Shown: positions 44,231-56,390 of the stretch, piece by piece
How positions within the stretch are numbered: the stretch's first letter is position 1
How the letters are laid out: each line of letters starts with the position of its first letter
Origin: Turnera subulata
Taxonomy: Eukaryota > Streptophyta > Magnoliopsida > Malpighiales > Passifloraceae
NCBI GenBank assembly: GCA_028386065.3
Contig: JAKUCV010000303.1
Coordinates: 2,833-66,832, forward strand
DNA length: 64,000 nucleotides
Direction of reading: 5' to 3'
Position numbers and translations under genes: made by a program
Notes under the pieces: generated by a model
The model's input: the letters and a program-made list of their open reading frames with translations, nothing else
The model's database searches: none
Told to the model about the DNA's origin: nothing

Positions 44231-47228
44231 TCAGGAAGATTTCTTGCTTTCCAACTTGTCTTTAATCAGCATTGCCTCATAGCCACCTTCAGGTCGTTTT
44301 ACTAGATTGTAAGGCATATGAGTCCCCAGAATTTTATCCCATATGGAAAAGAACGGCTGAGAATAATTGTACTTCGTGCCTTGAAGCTGATGATGAATGT
44401 CATGGTAAGCGGTGTTGTTCTGGAACAAAATATGAAAGATATTGCCAGGCAAACAAAGGCCACAGTGGTCATCAACAGTTTTAATCACAGCAAAGCAGAA
44501 GAAAAGTACTCCAGTTCTTGCAGTCATCCCTGAGACAAGGAAAGAGATAGCACCACCTACTGTATCCAGCAAGAGACCCTCGATAGGATGATTGTAAAGA
44601 GCCCCGATAGCATACGGCACAACAAGTCGATGATGTTGGGAGTGGATATGGCGGTATAAGAATTTGTTCTGGTGCATATAGCGGTGCACAAAATACTGCC
44701 ATGTATCCATGACAAACATTGCAATTATAATTTGCAGGAACTGGATGAAAAACGATGGCTGGGTTGTAGTCCCAGATGCATCTGCTGTTGAGGTCAACTG
44801 TAGAAACAACACAAGTGAGCCAAAGTGAGTTAGTAGCAAGTATAGATACCACTCGTAACTCCGAAAATCTCACACATGTGCAATCCAACATTTATTATTT
44901 GTCCTTGTACAGCAATGCAGAAGAGTGAAAGCGTTTGCACATTGCTTAGAAAGCATCATCAAGTACAGTCTAGCTCCAACCTCTGAATATCTAAGTGCCA
45001 GTTGGTATCCTTTTCATTTTAAGTCACACTGCTGTTACAATAACTTTGGCACACAGAAGGGCCTAAAATGCTAAGATACTACTAAAACTTTCTCACAGGC
45101 ATATTTGGGGCACAATCAGATTTAAGACTATAACAAGTTGTATGTGTTGCATATGTTCATTAAACTCTTCAAAGAGGGCATCCTTATTCTTCTCCAAAGC
45201 AGTATTTATATGAGCTGCTTAACCTATCGACTAGACAAGCTTAATCTGTTCCTGTTGAAGTTGTCTAACAAAGGTTGGGATGTGTACAAAACAAAAGAAA
45301 AGTAAAAACATAACTAAAATCACCCCAAACCAATTCAATTGATCTCTCAAATATTCATTTCCACCGTGGAAGCAACTTAAAAGAAGCAATGCTTCCTCCA
45401 AATATGAGACCTTGCAGCCAAAATGGAGCCCATAGAAAATGGCAAACAGTGAAGAGCATGTATGAAAGGAAATGGCAAAATGTAAAGGAATGTCAAACAT
45501 AAGCTCTTGGTTACGAATTATCCAAGTGCAACAAAATGGGAAGCAATATTTGCTGACAAACTTCGTGTCTGTCTTCTCCCATCAAGGCAGAGATAATACC
45601 TCAGTTGGTAATGGATTTCCTCTTAAGCCAGGAAACAAAGGAAAGATATTCCATTAAGTTGCTAAGATAATAGCGTAACACAACATACACCAAATGTAAG
45701 AAGAACATTATAACAGCATGAAGCTTTCTAAGACAAAACATATGCTATGCGCCTATGTTAGATATGCATGAATCAAGTCCTGTTATGCTTATAAGAAATT
45801 TGTTTCCCGGGCACATTGCATTTTCTATAGTTCTCCTTGACTAGTCATGCCATTTGGATGTATGGGTACTAGAGAATCCTATTTCAGAATTTAAGAAGAG
45901 GATAGATGAGATTTCAACAAAACAATCGATAACATTGTCTGCTATTTTCAAAAAGCTGCGATGTCTGTTGATAACCACAGAGTGCAGTTAGGAAACGGAC
46001 ACTTGCTTCATGATAATTAGAATCATACAGCTAAGATCAAGTTAGTTAGCCAAATAAGACACTAGAAAAGCTGATCAGTGGAGCAAAGGAAAGGTTGACA
46101 ACATCTTAGATAAGGGAATGAGAGTTAAAATAGATTTTCTTCCGAGAGAAACAAGAAAACTAAATTAAAAGGACATAAACCTTCTCTATTCCAAATCTTT
46201 GGTAATCATGCATATGAAGCTGCTTTCATAAGCATCTAAACACAGAAAGTTGAAAAGCAGGCAAATACAATCTCAAGGAATGATAATTCTGTGATGCGCT
46301 GGTATAAGTTAAATACATCAATTATCATCACGAAGATTATAATGCTCTAAACAATTAATAGCCCAAGTTACCTACATTCCTATCATCAAATTAGAAGCAA
46401 ATTGACCTTTTGTTAATATTGCCCTTATGAGATTCATCTGACAGCCTCTAGATCCCCAATAGAAAAATAAGGAGCAATAATAACTAAAGCTAAAGGCACC
46501 TAATGCTTGGAAAGAGATTTGACTTACGAAAATCAGACACACACCCTAAAAGATGAACATATAAAGAATGAAAAAGGCTGATCTCTCAATCTCACTTACA
46601 CCCATATCCTAGTGTGTAGTCCCTATTGTTCATAAGAAGCAAATAATTTTTTGTCCACAGATCCTGTAGCTAAAATATTTGTTTAGTTTCCTTGGCCAAA
46701 ATACAGATAGATTAAACAGCATTGTTGGTTTATTTATTTTGTCTTTTAGGCTTTATTTCTTGCCATACTTCTACTTATTTTGCCAATTGACTTCGATGAA
46801 GGTAAATGCTAATGATAAGTTGTGCCTACGAGGAATAAGACTTCACAGCTTCTTACAATTACTAAGGCAGTCATTTCCAAAAACCCAATCTCATAATCTA
46901 GCAAACTCCATCGTTTGAGCATTAGGATGGACAAAAAATGTTAGTAAAAGAAAACAGAGAAAACAAAAGAAGGTGGAGAATGAGTAGAAGCACAGACCAA
47001 GAAGAGGCCATGAGCGACAATGGCCTGAACCAGCTGTTGAAGGAGGACGCCCTTAATGACACTCCCAAGAGGGACCAAGTTCTTCTCATCCTCTTCTTTT
47101 CTAGTGTGCAGTCTATAGTTATCCAAAGGCGGCAACATCTGGTAGAACCCCGCGTACACCCAGTACACCACTATGGGGGCAAACGTCCCCATTGCTTCAT
47201 CACTCACGTACCCTTCCCAAAACACCAT
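44231..47228 (-). CDS. SBH: Sphinganine C4-hydroxylase (sphingoid base hydroxylase), 2 exons
   Basis: Coding exons on the minus strand are 47228-46998 and 44797-44231, with a 2.2 kb intron (GT-AG, phase 0) between them; 798 bp, 265 residues. The start ATG (MVFWEGYVSDEAMG) is chosen because it aligns the protein with the family N terminus. The enzyme adds the C4 hydroxyl to the sphingoid base in the endoplasmic reticulum, making phytosphingosine. It belongs to the di-iron fatty acid hydroxylase superfamily. The three histidine boxes are present: HRYMH (115-119), HSQHH (129-133) and HDIHH (209-213). Hydrophobic segments lie around 12-33, 60-78, 94-110 and 155-180. The C terminus KKSS fits a KKxx ER-retrieval signal. 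All catalytic histidines are intact. Confidence 0.94.
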
Positions 47229-47760
47229 CCTTTTCTTTTGTTCTTCTCGTGAAAAAAATTTGCAAATTTGATCCAACCCAATACTCCACTACAAAAACCC
47301 AACACAAAAGTAGCTTCTTTTGCTGGTTTTCTTTTTTTTTTTTCTACAAAAAAAAACAAAAATGCAGCTCGAAATCTCACGATTTTGAAGCTGGAACGAT
47401 CTGGAACTCAATTCCCAGTCTACATGACCTTAAAACTACAAAATCAAAAGAAAACAAGAATCAGCATTGAGCTCACTTAACGTATAGAGTCCTTAAATTA
47501 TCACATTATGAATCAGTGCAAACAATGGTACTTGTACTAATTTCAAAACCAAAATAGTCTTTTTTTATGGAAAAGGGAAAAAAAAAAAGGAAAAGGAAGG
47601 AGAAGACTCACGGAGAGATCGTGAACGTTAAAATGAGAGATCTGTGGAGGAATGAAGAAGGGGTTTTGGGATCAGAAAGCAGAGAGATGGGCTCTATATA
47701 AGTTGGGTTTGCTTTCTTTGAGTCTAATAAAGTGTGTTATTTGACAATTGCGGTTTGAAT

Positions 47761-47804
47761 AGAAGAAGAAGAAGAAGAAGAAGAAGAAGAAGAAGAAGAA
47801 GAAG
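47761..47804 (+). repeat. (GAA)n microsatellite
   Basis: About 15 uninterrupted GAA units lie some 530 bp upstream of the SBH start codon. On the gene's strand this is a TTC/CTT pyrimidine tract. Such runs vary in length between individuals. Confidence 0.95.
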
Positions 47805-48439
47805 AGTTTTTCTACTCTCCAATCTGGGGGGTGCGCTTGTTTTCTTTGATGGTTTTTTAGAGGGAGAGAAGAAGAGAAGATTCTACTAACAATACTAGTA
47901 TTTGACAATTAGGCCTTCCCAGTATCAAGTTTCGACACTCTGTCACTCCCCCCATTTGCCTTTTTGCCCATAGCTTTTCTTTTCCCCCTTTTCAGTCTCT
48001 GGTTTTTCTTTTTTTTTCCCCTTTTTTTTTCCCCCTTTTTTGGGGAATAAATTAAGATGATGGTCACTTGATTGTGAGATTGTGTAATGTTTGGTCAAAA
48101 ATTTGGCACAAAATTGACAATCCTCTCTTAGAGTGTATCTCCTGCAATAAAAGCAGAGGAGGAAGATATTTTCTGATGGCTATCGAATGATAAAAGAAGA
48201 AAAAACAATGTAACGCGTTAATGATTAATTAATACCTCACCTCTGCATCACCATCTTTCGGTTTGAATTAAAGAAAAAAGCCATAAATATCCGCCTCCCC
48301 CTTATATTTTTAAGATTGTGCGGTATCCTTTCTAAATAATACAAATATGATATTACTTTTAAAGTAAACTTAACAACTATTTTTTTCCTATTTTGTATTT
48401 AGATGCCAAAAATAAAATTTAGAAATCTAAATTTTGGTA

Positions 48440-48482
48440 ACTAACTTAGATTATCATGTTTTGGTAAGGCATACTGTATTCT
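48440..48482 (+). repeat. Possible SINE head, split from its B box by the 5.1 kb LTR
   Basis: TTTTGGTAAGGCATACTGTA resembles a tRNA A box. The sequence continuing after the LTR (53629 on) contains AGTCTAGTTTTCGAGTCCTG, a B-box-like run. If the LTR and one CCTTA are removed, the two boxes stand about 45 bases apart, the spacing of a tRNA-derived SINE. Confidence 0.4.
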
Positions 48483-48487
48483 CCTTA

Positions 48488-51400
48488 TGAAACACCCCGA
48501 CCTAAATTTACCCAACACACAGCATTTACCGGATAACAGTGCCGACACGTGGCACAACAGTAAATACAACAGAAAAATCCGGCCCAACGGCCCAAAGACA
48601 ATATCATGTCACCCGACCTCGGGGACATCAACAATAGCACAGCGAGAGCAATTTTTAATAATCACAGCAATAGTATGAATCAACTCGATGCAAATCTAAG
48701 GATCCAGATCCGTCAGAGGAGATGCTGCAGCCTGCCATAATGCATACCTGCACAAAGAACAGCGTAGCCTGCCGATGGGGCAGGTGAGGGGTGAGATTCT
48801 CCATAATCTCACCGACACATAACCCATGATGTACAGCAAAGCAAATACTTAACAGTCAAAGCACATCAATACGGCATACGAGTATTGAACAGACGACTGA
48901 ACAAATACAGTCATAAAGAACAATGCAGACTATGCAAATGTCTACCCCATCGACTATGCAATGCACTGAGCACTCAACGCCTCGCAGACTGTACGATACT
49001 CTGGTGCCCGACCAGGACACCTCAACTCAACTACATATTGGGTAACCGACCCAGTCTCAACAGACTATACAACACGTACTCTAGTCCTGACAGACTATAC
49101 TCAACAGAGGTTCCTTATCGTATGATAACATACCGTTACTGTGCTTGCCGATCATCTAACCCGGTACCAAAATAAACAATCTCAAAATCACGTGAGTCTC
49201 GCTCACCGGGTAGCCGGCAACCTGCACGGACCATACCCAATCAACATCACAAACCGGTCCCCGGATAGAATCACAACACAGCAACAGCAACAGCAGCCAC
49301 CACAGCAACTCGTAACCACAACAATAATTCTTATTAAACTCGACCTCTGGGTATCGACATACCCTTAGAAATAACAATCATCCAACCGTCGACCACAGCC
49401 GACAACCAACATATCTCTAAATTCGGTCAAAACCGACAAGTGATACTCATCTGACAATCATCAAAGAAACCGAAAACAAACAAAGGACAACTGGCAACTG
49501 ATGCCAACAACAATAGACCACTCACGACCAACGACAACAAACAACACCCGCAAACCGGCAACCTATGCCGACCACGGGCAACCGACTATACTGAGGACTG
49601 TCAACCTCCCAAGGTATGATCATGGGACATCATGCAAATGAACATATCACATCACAACCCAACAAAGCAAAAATACATCTTAATCAAGACTAAGCCTAGG
49701 CCAAAAGAATATCTTTTATTATTACCAATTTTATCTTCTAGGCCCCGTCACTGGACAAGCTAGGGTCGTACCAGGTTATCAATTAATTCCGGATGCCAGG
49801 TCAAAGAGAACCATACCAAACCTTACCATACCGGGACCACGTCCCAAAATATCATACCATATCGGGTTGAACAACCCAAAGTAACCATACCGGGTTCAAC
49901 AACCCAAAATATCCATACCGGATTCAACAACCCAAAATAACCATACCGGATTCAACAACCCAAAATAACCATACCGGGTTCAACAACCCAAACCAAGTAA
50001 CCGACCATAGTATCCCAAAATTAATTTTCAAACCATCGGATCGTACCACTACTTTCCACGTGACAATTAAATCATCATCTCAAATTCAATTTCCAATTTC
50101 CATTTCATTATCCTTTATCCTTTTCCCAATTATTCATAGTCAACAGTCCAACATCAATAATAACCAAGAATCAACAACACAGTCCAACAACCACAACAGC
50201 AATAATCACAACAGTCAATTAACCAACAATGAACATCTCAGCAGTTCAATCAAACAGCAAAGCACACAAAGTATTACATGCAACATATCAAATGTTATCC
50301 ATCCTCACAACAAATATCAACAAATATCACAAAGATACCAACAACAATAAACCATAAGATGCAATGGAACCTATGTAGTTCCAAGACCAACCATCCCGGC
50401 TATCACGGGTGGAATGACGTATATGCAACCTCACCTGATACTCTTCGGAAGCCGACATCCGGTTAAGTCTTGATATTCCTATAATATAACAACAGTAATT
50501 ACTTATAATGCACAAACAAGATGATTATGCATGATGCCGGTTAACAGTTATTAGACGGCTTATCTGTTCATTTTACTATCTCCACAATTATCTTATTACC
50601 AACAGTTCATCCGACTTGGTGGTAATTAATTTAATCCAACGGTTATATCAAGTGTACTTGATTAAATCAAAAACCGAAACCGAGCGCCCAAGCCAATATC
50701 CCGGCCCTTAGGTCGCTTAAGATAAGAAAATACATAAATACACAAATACGTTATATAAATTATATATAAAAAATTATATTTAATAAATAAATTGAATCAT
50801 GACCCATACTCATGGTCTATTCAATACTAAATAATATTTCATAAGGTAATTATCCTCGATCAAATAATATTAATAAATAAATATTCATCTAATAAGAAAA
50901 GGTTATAAAACAGTAAATACGTAAAATGGCATGTAAGTAATATACCCGATAGTAATACCGTTAAATAGAAAATATCATCATCGGTAAGAAATCATTTTAT
51001 AGTTGAAATACGGTATAAGTAAATATTTGTAACTGTACGTATATATATCCGATAATACCAAAAATTAATGGTCGAAATATTATAACCTTGAATAAAATAA
51101 AATCTTAGATAAATAATACTTCAAATTAATATTCTGTTAATAAAACCGTTAAATGAAAACAATACCATTGATACTAAATTAACGAAAATAATACCATTGA
51201 TAATAAATAAACTTAGCCGATCATATGGTAGGAAATAGTTGCATTGTAATGTTGCAAAAGAAATAATCTTTTCCAAATACGTTTGTGCCTATATAACTAG
51301 CAAACTTAAGTAGAGTTAACAGTAGTAGTAATACTATAGCTCATTAAATAATATAACAGATGTTTAATATTTAAATAGAATGAAATTCATACATAATAAT

Positions 51401-53623
51401 ATAGCAGATAAATGTAAAATCACTAGCTAAAAATAATACAACCGATAATAAGATAATATAATAGATTTATAACATTTCATCAAACTAATAATACAAAATA
51501 AACAACATATGTCCGGTTCATATTAATATTCTAAAAGTATAATAATAAAACATCTTATGGCCATAAAGTAAATTCCGTTCAGATATATACTCATCAAACT
51601 TATAAATACATAATTAAATCCAAATAGATGATATCGTTTTTAATCCGTAAATTAAATCATTTACCACTTAATTATATAATTCGTCCATATGTATATATAT
51701 TACTCATCCATCGATTTTGTTATTAGGTCCGTCAAACGCTTATATGTCACGGGAACATGGGCCTCCGCACGTTCGGCCCGTTTCCGAGTCCGTTGTGCAA
51801 ACCGAGCCCAAACCCGAGCTCATGGTATAAACGAGTCCATGGAATTACCGAAGCAACCCGTCCACCGAGTTCCGCTTCTTGAGGAACGCACTGTTCACAT
51901 CGGAGTTGCCCGGGTCTCGCCGGAAAATTCCCGGGACACCGGAAGCTCGCCGGATTCCGGCTGGAACTGTTCACAGAAGCCCACAACACAACCAATGTCC
52001 TCTGCTATTGTTCATCGCCTGACCAAACACCATTACCACACCACCAGAACAACAATTCGACCATCAACATGCTCGCCATCATCGCCATAACAAACAACAC
52101 AACAATCCGCATCCACTGCAACACCCAAATCCATACTCGGTTTAGCAACACAGGGTCTCAGCATAGAACCGAGACAGAAGAGAAGAAATCGAGAGACAGG
52201 GAGGAGAAAGAAGGATCGGGCGTCACAGCTTACCCATACGGCAGTGGCTCGAGCTTGGTTTCTTCGATCGGAACACGAGCAGCGGCTGGCGGGGAGGGAG
52301 GCGGAAGGAAAAGGAGGCGGCGAAGGGAGGGCCGGCGGCTGCAGGCATGTCGGCAGCGAGGCAAACTCGCTTGTCGGCGGCGGTGTGAGGGGCGTCGCTG
52401 TCGGCTGCAGCGACGAGAGATAGAAAGGGTGGCGAGAAGCGACGACTTGCTCGTCGTCGTGGAGGCTGCGTCGGCAGCATCAAGAGGAGGGGACGACAAC
52501 TCGTCGGGTTCCACTCCATAGATCGGCGGCGAGAACACGAAGAGGAGAGCGGTGTCGGGCTAGCCTTGGAATGGTGGCGACAGTCGCGAGCAGGAGCAAG
52601 GCGGCGGTGTCGCTCCTCTGCTCGGTGGTGGCTTCAACGGTGGTGAGGTGGAGGGGAGCAGGAGCGAGGAAGCGGCGGCGGTCGCGATAGCGGCAGGGGA
52701 GGAAGAGGAGAAAGGATGGTGATGACTTCGGCTTGGGAGAGGGAGGAACTGATGGGTGTGCGTGGCTCGGTGAAGGAGGGAGGAAAGAAATTGGTGAAGA
52801 AGTAGATGAGGAAGGAGGAAGAAGACAAGGGAAAAAGATGAAAAGAAAGAAAGAGAGGGGAGGGCCGGTTGGTCACGGGAAAAAGGTGTGGGCGGCTGGA
52901 AGAAAAAGAAAAAGAGGAAAGGAAGGAAAGAAAGAAAGATAAGAAAGAAAAGAAAGAAAAGAGAAGAGAAAAGAAAGGAAAGGAAAGAAAGAAGAGTGGC
53001 CACGTGGCAAGCCACGATTGGCCGGACCGGATTTTTATGTCGGGATAACGTGATCGCAGGGGTACTCTCGTCTTTCCTTCCCGAATCTGAAAATACAACT
53101 TGGACTCGAAAAAATCCGATTGATTCTCCTGAGCGTCGTCCAAGTCTCAGAATTGAAAACCAAGGCTCGGTTAACGAAAGACACTCCAAAACGCGTATCG
53201 GTCGAAGTTACATTAAACCTTGTGTTTAACATTTTAACTTAATCTTTGTAAAACAAAAACTTAATTTAACAATTATTCTTTTATAAAATTCAAAATAAAT
53301 CTTCAAATATTAATATATAAAATATCATAGAAATAAAAGATGAAATTTCTTTTTAAATTATAATTAGTAAATTATTGCAACAAAATATATCATAACAAAA
53401 TAATAATAATATAACTATTAATGTTGATTAGAAAATAATAAAAATGATAGTATCAATAATAACAATAATAATTATTTTGTGAGTAGTAAAAATAATAGTA
53501 AAAATAATGAAAATTGACTTGAATTGGTGAAATTTTTAATTAACCACGATAAAATTTTATTAACCACCGTAAAAGTCAAAACAACTTGGTAAAAATCACG
53601 AAAATTTTACCCGGGTCGTTACA
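48488..53623 (-). mobile_element. Giant solo LTR (5136 bp), gypsy Tekay type, minus strand
   Basis: On the minus strand the LTR starts TGTAACGACCCGGGTAAA (53623) and ends GGTCGGGGTGTTTCA (48488). It is flanked by the exact 5-bp duplication CCTTA (48483-48487 and 53624-53628). The first 90 bases nearly equal those of the LTR at 8985. The same order of landmarks is present: AACACAAGGTTTAATGTAAC, a pyrimidine/GC-rich block (52,240-52,980), an AT-rich middle, a minisatellite, and the CTAGCTTGTCC landmark at about 49755. No pol gene lies inside. Its 100-200 codon open frames in the GC-rich block are low-complexity artefacts. Confidence 0.9.
49855..49993 (-). repeat. CCGGGTTCAACAACCCAAA minisatellite in LTR
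   Basis: Five copies of ACCATACCGGGTTCAACAAC-type units with a period near 29 bp stand at the same relative place, beside the GCTAGGGTCGTACC landmark, where the other two LTRs have GGGATGTCTATCC arrays. Confidence 0.88.
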
Positions 53624-53628
53624 CCTTA

Positions 53629-54037
53629 AACCCCAAAGTCTAGTTTTCGAGTCCTGGTTGAAGCGGGTGTATGGAAATTGTACTATTGATAGTGGTCCCA
53701 CCTCACAAGGATGATGCGTCGAGCCATAGGGAGAAATTAGTCTGCTAATCGACTATGATACTCTTCTAGCATTTAAAAAGAAAATATATGCTGTTTATTG
53801 GAGGAAATAAAAAATCTTGAGCCGATTTTACATTAAATTGTTTGTATTGGCATATTTTGATTGTCATTGCTTTGTTTCCAAATCTTCCTTTAAAATTTCT
53901 AATTTCCCTCCTTAAAAAATTAGATATGTTGAATTTGTTTGATTGTTAATAAAAATGCAAGTCATTAAATATTTACCCAAATATATTATTTCTTTCAATA
54001 AGTCAATTAAATGCAAGTCAAACTTATCTATAAGGGT
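53629..54037. other. AT-rich spacer with SINE-like start
   Basis: The first 130 bases (CAAAGTCTAGTTTTCGAGTC and following) resemble the second half of a tRNA-derived SINE; see 48440. The rest is AT-rich with no gene. Confidence 0.4.
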
Positions 54038-54534
54038 ATTTTTTAACAATAATGCTATTTGCCACTACATACATCACCCTTGAAAATTTCAAATTTCAAG
54101 GATGAGGTGGCATCCTATATGTCTAAATAATAAATTTATGATTAAATACTGATTAGATATATTAATTAGTCATTAAAGATAAAAATATGGAAAACTTAAT
54201 TTCTCTTCCTCAATTGTTTTCTTTCTTCTTCTTCTCAGCGAGAGCTAATATCTCTTCTTCAATTATTTTGCTTCTGCTTCCTCTCGCCTCGCCGGCAACA
54301 AAAGTTCCAGGAAGAAAAAAAAATCAAAATTTTGTCAATCTACATCCATCTTTTCCTTGTTCAAAATTTGCAAAAATGGTGATCCGGTTGTAATTGTACA
54401 GGAAAAACAAAGTTTTCCTATAATTCTTTGGGTATCTCCACAAGAATTATCGGCATCTTCAATATTCTCGTTGTTATCAAGGTGTATGGTTATTGCTAAT
54501 GTTCATTTCGACATCAGGATTTGTTTCGAAGAAT

Positions 54535-54950
54535 TTTTTTTTGTCTGAAAAGAGTATATCATTCAACCAAAACTGTGAAAATACAGAGTTCAAAATACAA
54601 AGGAATAGGCTCAATGCGCCAGCGCTCTCCTATCCCTTTCCAAGGGTCAATAATTACTGGAGGAGGTGAGCTAAGGATAGGTAGACTTGGACCAAAATTG
54701 GGAGCTAACATGGCTAATTCATAAGCTATCTGATTAGCTTCCCCCTGTAAAAAGAAAAGGATACACAACCATGTAAGTGCACAAAAGTGACAATCTCTTT
54801 ACAAACATCATCCAGATCAAAATCAGTCATTTGTAGATCATTCAACCAGCTCACAGCCATCTCCAAACTAGATTCAATTTGGAGGCCTTGACAAGCTAAA
54901 TTCACAGCAATTTGGCACACAAAAAGAATGGCCTTCAACTCAGCAATGAA
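54535..54950 (-). mobile_element. Truncated LINE inside the Pack-MULE
   Basis: On the minus strand this encodes the C-terminal RNase H-like domain of a LINE (LQIESSLEMAVSWLNDL, then EANQIAYELAMLAP after a frame change) and ends in a poly-A tail (T-run 54535-54542). The short duplication CGAAGAAT is found on both sides (54527-54534 and 54951-54958). It must have entered after the DNA element was assembled, or been part of the captured DNA. Confidence 0.7.
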
Positions 54951-55140
54951 CGAAGAATAGACCCCAAATCAGCCTCAAAACCCAAGAAATCTTTGAGAGC
55001 TTACAAAGCACCATTTTATTTATGGAGGTGGAGAGAGATGGGAAAAAGGAACACTTAGCTAAACGGTTGGTTTTTGTATTTTCGCAGGTGGTAATAAAGG
55101 TGCCTTATTAGACCCATCAACAACTTTTGGCGGTTGAGCT

Positions 55141-55740
55141 ATGGCATGTAGTTCATTAACTATATACTCCCGGGTAACTAAAGCCACAAAATTAGATGTG
55201 CTCAGGGAACACAATGGCCTTCATCGTTCAAGTTCTAGCAAGGATTTGTGCAGCCGAGATGGTATTCGAGGATCCTCATCAGACAACCATCTTTGTTGTT
55301 CCATGAACAGAGTACAAGCCACATCAACGCCACCAAAGCTAAAGAGCAGTCGTTCCTTTGGGATCTTCCCTTTCTAAATATCTTCTTCCATTATCCCAAA
55401 CTCTCTCAGATCATTTGTGTTTGACCCGAAAACCAGTTCGGATATAAGTACAACAGAGAAGGATGACAACATTGTTGAAAGTACTTCTGTGGCTGGTGGT
55501 GGTACTGAAGAAGAGATGGAAAAAAGACCAAATTGGATGGACAGGCTATATGAGATCAGTTCCCATTAGCGGAACAAGCAGCAGCAAAAGGAGGAGGGTG
55601 AAGATGGAGGCGTTGTTTATGATGAAGACAAAAAGTTTGATTGTAGTTGTGATGATGATGAGGGAGGTTGCTTGGTAGGTTATGACTCCGACGAGGAAGG
55701 TAAGGAAGAAGAAATAAAATATAACCCTGAAACAGAGTGA
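55141..55740 (+). pseudogene. Captured, broken 5' part of a PLIP1-type plastid lipase gene
   Basis: From the ATG at 55141 the frame reads in order VLREHNGLHRSSSSKDL, SSSDNHLCC, FQISSSIIPN (first residue now a stop), NWMDRLYEISSH, and an acidic Cys-rich tract ending near 55738. This is the order of conserved N-terminal blocks of the PLIP1 family (At3g61680 type), plastid-targeted acyl hydrolases of the alpha/beta-hydrolase class 3 lipases. Two nonsense changes interrupt it: TAA at 55376 and TAG at about 55570. The captured piece stops before the lipase domain, so no catalytic part is present. It is on the plus strand and could be transcribed from the terminal repeat. Confidence 0.82.
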
Positions 55741-56117
55741 TCGATCTAAATTTTTGGGTTTTCTTTTTTTTTAATCCTTAATTATAAGGAAACTTTATTT
55801 TTCCTGTACAATAACAACGGATCACCTTCCTTTAATTTTTTCAAATTCAGACAAGGAAAAGAAGGATGTAGATTGAGAAAAGTTTGATTTTTTTTTTCTT
55901 CCTGTAACTTTTGCTGCCGGCGAGGCGAGAGGAAGAAGAAAGAAAACAATTGAGGGAGAGATATTAAGTTTTCCATATTTTTATCTTTAATGACTAATTA
56001 ATGTATCTAATCAGTATTTAATCATAAATTTATTATTTAGACACATAGGATGACACCTCACCCCTGAAAATTCAAGGGTGATATATGTAGTGGCAAATAA
56101 CATTATTGATTTTTTAA

Positions 56118-56390
56118 TTATTAAAACCTCAAAAGTCAATTAGTGACATCAAAACTAAACATATGCCTTAATTAAGGCACAAAATTAAAATAAAAAAACA
56201 AATATGGTTACAAATTATTTTCTGAAATATAAATTGAATAAAGAGAGAAAATCTTGTTGGACTTAATATACTTAAACCAAAATGCGGAGTTTTTAAGTTT
56301 GAATCTTGTAGAAGCTAAATATCACTCAGTGAAAGTTCGCGTTCTTGTCATTATATAAATAAAATGAAAACATGTGAAATGAGAACGTTG
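56118..56390. other. AT-rich spacer, possible SINE tail
   Basis: 56290-56345 (GTTTTTAAGTTTGAATCTTG) contains a B-box-like run, but no A box or duplication was found. No gene is present. Confidence 0.3.

Larger units (their letters stand above)
47229..48482. other. SBH upstream region with a GAA microsatellite
   Basis: This is the 5' flank of the minus-strand SBH gene. A pure GAA run is at about 47761-47804 (TTC on the SBH strand). Long T- and A-runs flank it. CCTTTTTGCCC and GAGAG motifs are common in plant promoters but not diagnostic. The last 90 bases before 48483 probably belong to a SINE. Confidence 0.45.
54047..56108. mobile_element. Pack-MULE carrying a PLIP1-like gene fragment
   Basis: The 2062-bp element begins CAATAATGCTATTTGCCACTA and ends with the complementary TAGTGGCAAATAACATTATTG. 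It is flanked by the exact 9-bp duplication ATTTTTTAA (54038-54046 and 56109-56117), the size Mutator-like transposases make. Terminal inverted repeats are about 380 bp on the left (to about 54428) and 334 bp on the right (from about 55775). The left arm is longer by a small internal tandem duplication of a CT-rich stretch. There is no transposase. The core holds a captured host gene piece (55141-55740) and a later LINE insertion (54535-54950). Confidence 0.9.

Noticed and set aside
52560..53189. 209-codon minus-strand frame and overlapping 169-codon frame
   Set aside because: Same GC- and CT-rich LTR block as above; several frames are open at once because stop codons are rare in this composition.
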